Source: Peristeroidobacter agariperforans
GTDB taxonomy: Bacteria > Pseudomonadota > Gammaproteobacteria > Steroidobacterales > Steroidobacteraceae
DNA: 64,000 nucleotides
Assembly: GCF_004138335.1 (NCBI RefSeq)
Contig: NZ_RYFW01000001.1
Location: 806,001-870,000 of the forward strand
Direction of reading: 5' to 3'
Shown here: in pieces, positions 62,102 through 64,000 of the stretch
How the letters are laid out: the number at the start of each line of letters is the position of its first letter
How positions within the stretch are numbered: the stretch's first letter is position 1
Made by a program: the position numbers and the translations under genes
The notes under the pieces: generated by a model
Databases searched by the model: none
The model's input: the letters and a program-made list of their open reading frames with translations, nothing else
Told to the model about the DNA's origin: nothing

Positions 62102-62980
62102 ATGAGCACGCTGCACCGCTATCTCGACCTCAACGGACTGAAAATCTTCTATCGAGAGGCGGGCCGGCGCGACGCGCCGGTGCTGCTGTTACCTCACGGT
62201 TACCCGTGTTCCTCGTTCCAATATCGTCGCTTGCTGCCTGCGCTGGCCGACCGCTGGCGCCTGATTGCGCCCGACTATCCCGGGTTCGGATACAGCGAGA
62301 CACCTGATACCAACGACTTCGATTACGGGTTCGGGGCATATGCGTCGTTTCTGGAGCAATTTGCAGGCGCGCTGGGGCTGACCCGTTACGCACTCTATTT
62401 GCACGACTACGGTTCGTGGATAGGTTTGCGGCTCGCGATGCGTGCGCCGGCGCGAGTCGCGGCTCTGATCATCCAGAATGGCGATATCTACCAGGACGCG
62501 ATGGGCCCGAAGTACGCTGCGATCAAGCGCTATTGGGATGATCCGTCGCCGACCAATCATGCCGTGCTGGAAGAGGCGGTCAGCGAACACGGCTTTCGCG
62601 ATGAGCTCATCGGCGAGACCGACGAGCGGCACGCCGAGTCGATGCCGCCCGATCTGTGGAAACTGCACTGGCCGCTCATGAACACGCCAGTTCGACGCCG
62701 GATATGCGTGCAGTTGATGGAGGCCATCGAGGCCAATGTCGTCGACTGGTTTCCGCGCTACCAGCAGTACCTGCGCGAGCACCGTCCGCCGACGTTGATC
62801 GTCTGGGGTCCGCGCGACGGCTACATGCCGGAAGGGTCAGCCCGCGCCTATCTACGTGATCTGCCTGACGCGCAGTTGCACCTCACCGATGGCGGCCACT
62901 GGCTGCTCGAGTCTCACTTCGAGACTGTGCTGCCATTGATCCGTGACTTTCTCGGTCGCGTGCACGCCGCTCGCAACTAG
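62102..62980 (+). CDS. Alpha/beta hydrolase, haloalkane dehalogenase/epoxide-hydrolase-like
   Basis: A 292-residue enzyme. The motif LPHGYPCSSFQYRRLLPAL matches the HGxP oxyanion region; the elbow is LHDYGSWIG with Asp as nucleophile; the catalytic His is in DGGHWLLESH. It is cytoplasmic (no signal). The start at 62102 is used; a longer frame from 61985 lies over the lipoprotein promoter. The substrate is not evident from neighbours; the last 4 bp overlap the convergent gene. Confidence 0.88.
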   Translation: MSTLHRYLDLNGLKIFYREAGRRDAPVLLLPHGYPCSSFQYRRLLPALADRWRLIAPDYPGFGYSETPDTNDFDYGFGAYASFLEQFAGALGLTRYALYLHDYGSWIGLRLAMRAPARVAALIIQNGDIYQDAMGPKYAAIKRYWDDPSPTNHAVLEEAVSEHGFRDELIGETDERHAESMPPDLWKLHWPLMNTPVRRRICVQLMEAIEANVVDWFPRYQQYLREHRPPTLIVWGPRDGYMPEGSARAYLRDLPDAQLHLTDGGHWLLESHFETVLPLIRDFLGRVHAARN

Positions 62981-64000
62981 GGCCGGAGCGGCACCAGGGT
63001 CGAGCCGCCTTCCACGAAATACGTGCCATTGCTGTTGGGGTCCGCCTTACGTTGGGCGCGCATGAGCCGGTACTGCGCTTCCTGCATTTTCAGCTGAGCG
63101 TCCTGCTGCTTCTCGATCGCCTGGCGCTGCTCGAACGACAGATAGGAGGAAAGCGCGTCGAGCATGTGCTGATTGCGCTTGCGTTGCGCCTCGATGTGAC
63201 GCTCCATGTTGGTGTCGTCGAAGCTGTCGGTGGTCATTACGCGTGCCGTGAGCGCAGGTGCGGCGCCGCGGCTCACGGCGGCCGCATATTCATTCGCCGC
63301 GGCCTGGCTCGCCTGCGCCTGGGCCTGCGCCAGTGCCTTGAGCATGGGCTTGCTCAAGTCCTCATCGAGCGGCATCCCGTTCGACGCGAGCGTTCTGCGC
63401 ACGTTTTCCAACTCGTAACGCACACCCATGGTGGACTGGTAGTCCTTCCATGCCTGCAGCTTGTCCTGGCCAAAGCGCGACGCTATCTCCGCTTCGCTCT
63501 TGCGCTGATTTTCTGCAGCCTGGTCCGCAATCTTGCGATGACGCTCCTGCATCGCTGCCTGATCGGCGGGATCGGCGCTGTCCAGCTCCCAGATCGGCTG
63601 CATCTGTTCGTTCGCTCGCATCTGCTGGTCGGCGAGCAGGTCGAAGAATTCATCCGCCTGCTGCGAATCCAGTCCGAGCTCTTGAATCACGCCTGGATAT
63701 TGCCGCGCGAAGTTGCCTCGCGTCTGTACACGCATGGCCTCGCGATACTCGGGATCCTGCATCAACTGCCGCTGACGCTCGCGATGCTCGCGCATCATGC
63801 GCATGCGGTCATCGCGACTCGGCGGACTCGGCGGCATCGACTGGCCGTTCACGGTGAAGACGCCGACGGTCTTCGGCGGCACTTTGGGTGGTGTGCCGAT
63901 GACTTCGCTCGGCTGCGGGGCGATGACTTCGGGCGGTAGATTGTTTTCGCGCGGCAGCGGCGCAGGCTCTGGTTGCTGCCGCCCCTGCAGCGTTGCGACC
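62977..64000 (-). CDS. Gln/Met-rich hypothetical protein, 5' end outside the window
   Basis: The frame is open to the right edge of the window, so the true start is beyond 64000; 341 complete codons are visible. The part near the edge is rich in Pro and Gln (linker-like), followed by charged helical repeats with many Arg, Gln and Met (RMMREHRERQRQLMQDPEYR), a block MRVQTRGNFARQYPGVIQEL and QQADEFFDLLADQQMRANEQ, and long helices with AQAQAQASQAAANEYAAA. The C-terminus ends GSTLVPLRP. It is probably a long, partly coiled-coil protein behind an exported N-terminus, but no family is recognised. Confidence 0.6.
   Translation of the reverse strand, partial: VATLQGRQQPEPAPLPRENNLPPEVIAPQPSEVIGTPPKVPPKTVGVFTVNGQSMPPSPPSRDDRMRMMREHRERQRQLMQDPEYREAMRVQTRGNFARQYPGVIQELGLDSQQADEFFDLLADQQMRANEQMQPIWELDSADPADQAAMQERHRKIADQAAENQRKSEAEIASRFGQDKLQAWKDYQSTMGVRYELENVRRTLASNGMPLDEDLSKPMLKALAQAQAQASQAAANEYAAAVSRGAAPALTARVMTTDSFDDTNMERHIEAQRKRNQHMLDALSSYLSFEQRQAIEKQQDAQLKMQEAQYRLMRAQRKADPNSNGTYFVEGGSTLVPLRP

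Noticed and set aside
1-64000. Prophage, insertion sequence or CRISPR
   Set aside because: No transposase, integrase, phage structural genes or regular repeats were seen; the DUF559 and Xre elements alone do not justify a mobile element.
1-64000. tRNA or rRNA genes
   Set aside because: No cloverleaf-like sequence or rRNA segment stood out by eye; a tRNA search tool would settle this.

Overview
The window is GC-rich, densely coded chromosomal DNA from a Gram-negative bacterium. It carries outer-membrane porins, an OmpA-type lipoprotein, an autotransporter, many lipobox signal peptides, a classical trp attenuator and an OxyR/AhpC/AhpD locus. A gammaproteobacterium is the best fit. The mix of ferredoxin-dependent 2-oxoacid oxidoreductase, short-chain dehydrogenases and PQQ dehydrogenase would suit a Steroidobacter/Nevskiales-like lineage, but that placement is inference. 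I see no rRNA, tRNA, CRISPR array, insertion sequence or prophage.

Layout. 1-522: start of trpE on the minus strand with its promoter, a WWW leader peptide and an attenuator. 705-3173: phosphate-selective-type porin plus a sulfate-binding protein. 3292-9535: ABC exporter, EamA transporter, TerB/DUF697 protein, DUF4168 protein, YgiD-type dioxygenase and two small hypotheticals. 9706-13592: mprF-acvB pair (lipid aminoacylation and its probable reversal). 13593-14189: mostly noncoding, with a truncated Xre-like reading frame. 14190-23754: a minus-strand block with a sulfate importer (cysA-sbp-cysT-cysW) whose genes overlap one another and run directly into a histidine kinase and response regulator, followed by an FAD enzyme and a second, paralogous regulator. 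23895-31844: HerA-like ATPase, host-attachment protein, OmpA and DUF4398 lipoproteins, thioredoxin-like lipoprotein and PQQ-cytochrome c dehydrogenase.

32218-38199: amidohydrolase, DUF3667 protein, secreted DUF1579-like protein, AraC regulator diverging from a Gfo/Idh/MocA oxidoreductase, and yajQ. 38180-42701: oxidative-stress cluster with ahpC-ahpD-nudix-ndh on one strand and oxyR plus a PCuAC copper chaperone on the other. 42717-48765: LCAT-like hydrolase, then an NAD(P)H:ferredoxin-oxidoreductase-like flavoprotein with a korA-korB 2-oxoacid:ferredoxin oxidoreductase. 48756-49904: Xre/RES toxin-antitoxin module with a striking nested palindrome at its promoter. 49931-52151: DUF559-like protein, a small hypothetical, an SDR and a NUDIX hydrolase. 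52141-56144: autotransporter followed 2 bp later by an exported caspase-like protein. 56329-64000: several alpha/beta hydrolases, glycerophosphodiesterase, an HSDL2-like SDR, an Ig/FN3 surface protein, a lipoprotein and a partial Gln/Met-rich protein.

The most unusual items are the sulfate-importer/two-component fusion operon with a C-terminally extended CysA, the autotransporter-caspase pair, the apparently leaderless trpL and the long dyad operator of the Xre/RES module. Start codons were chosen from ribosome-binding sites, overlaps and signal peptides. Domain assignments rest on motif recognition without database searches.
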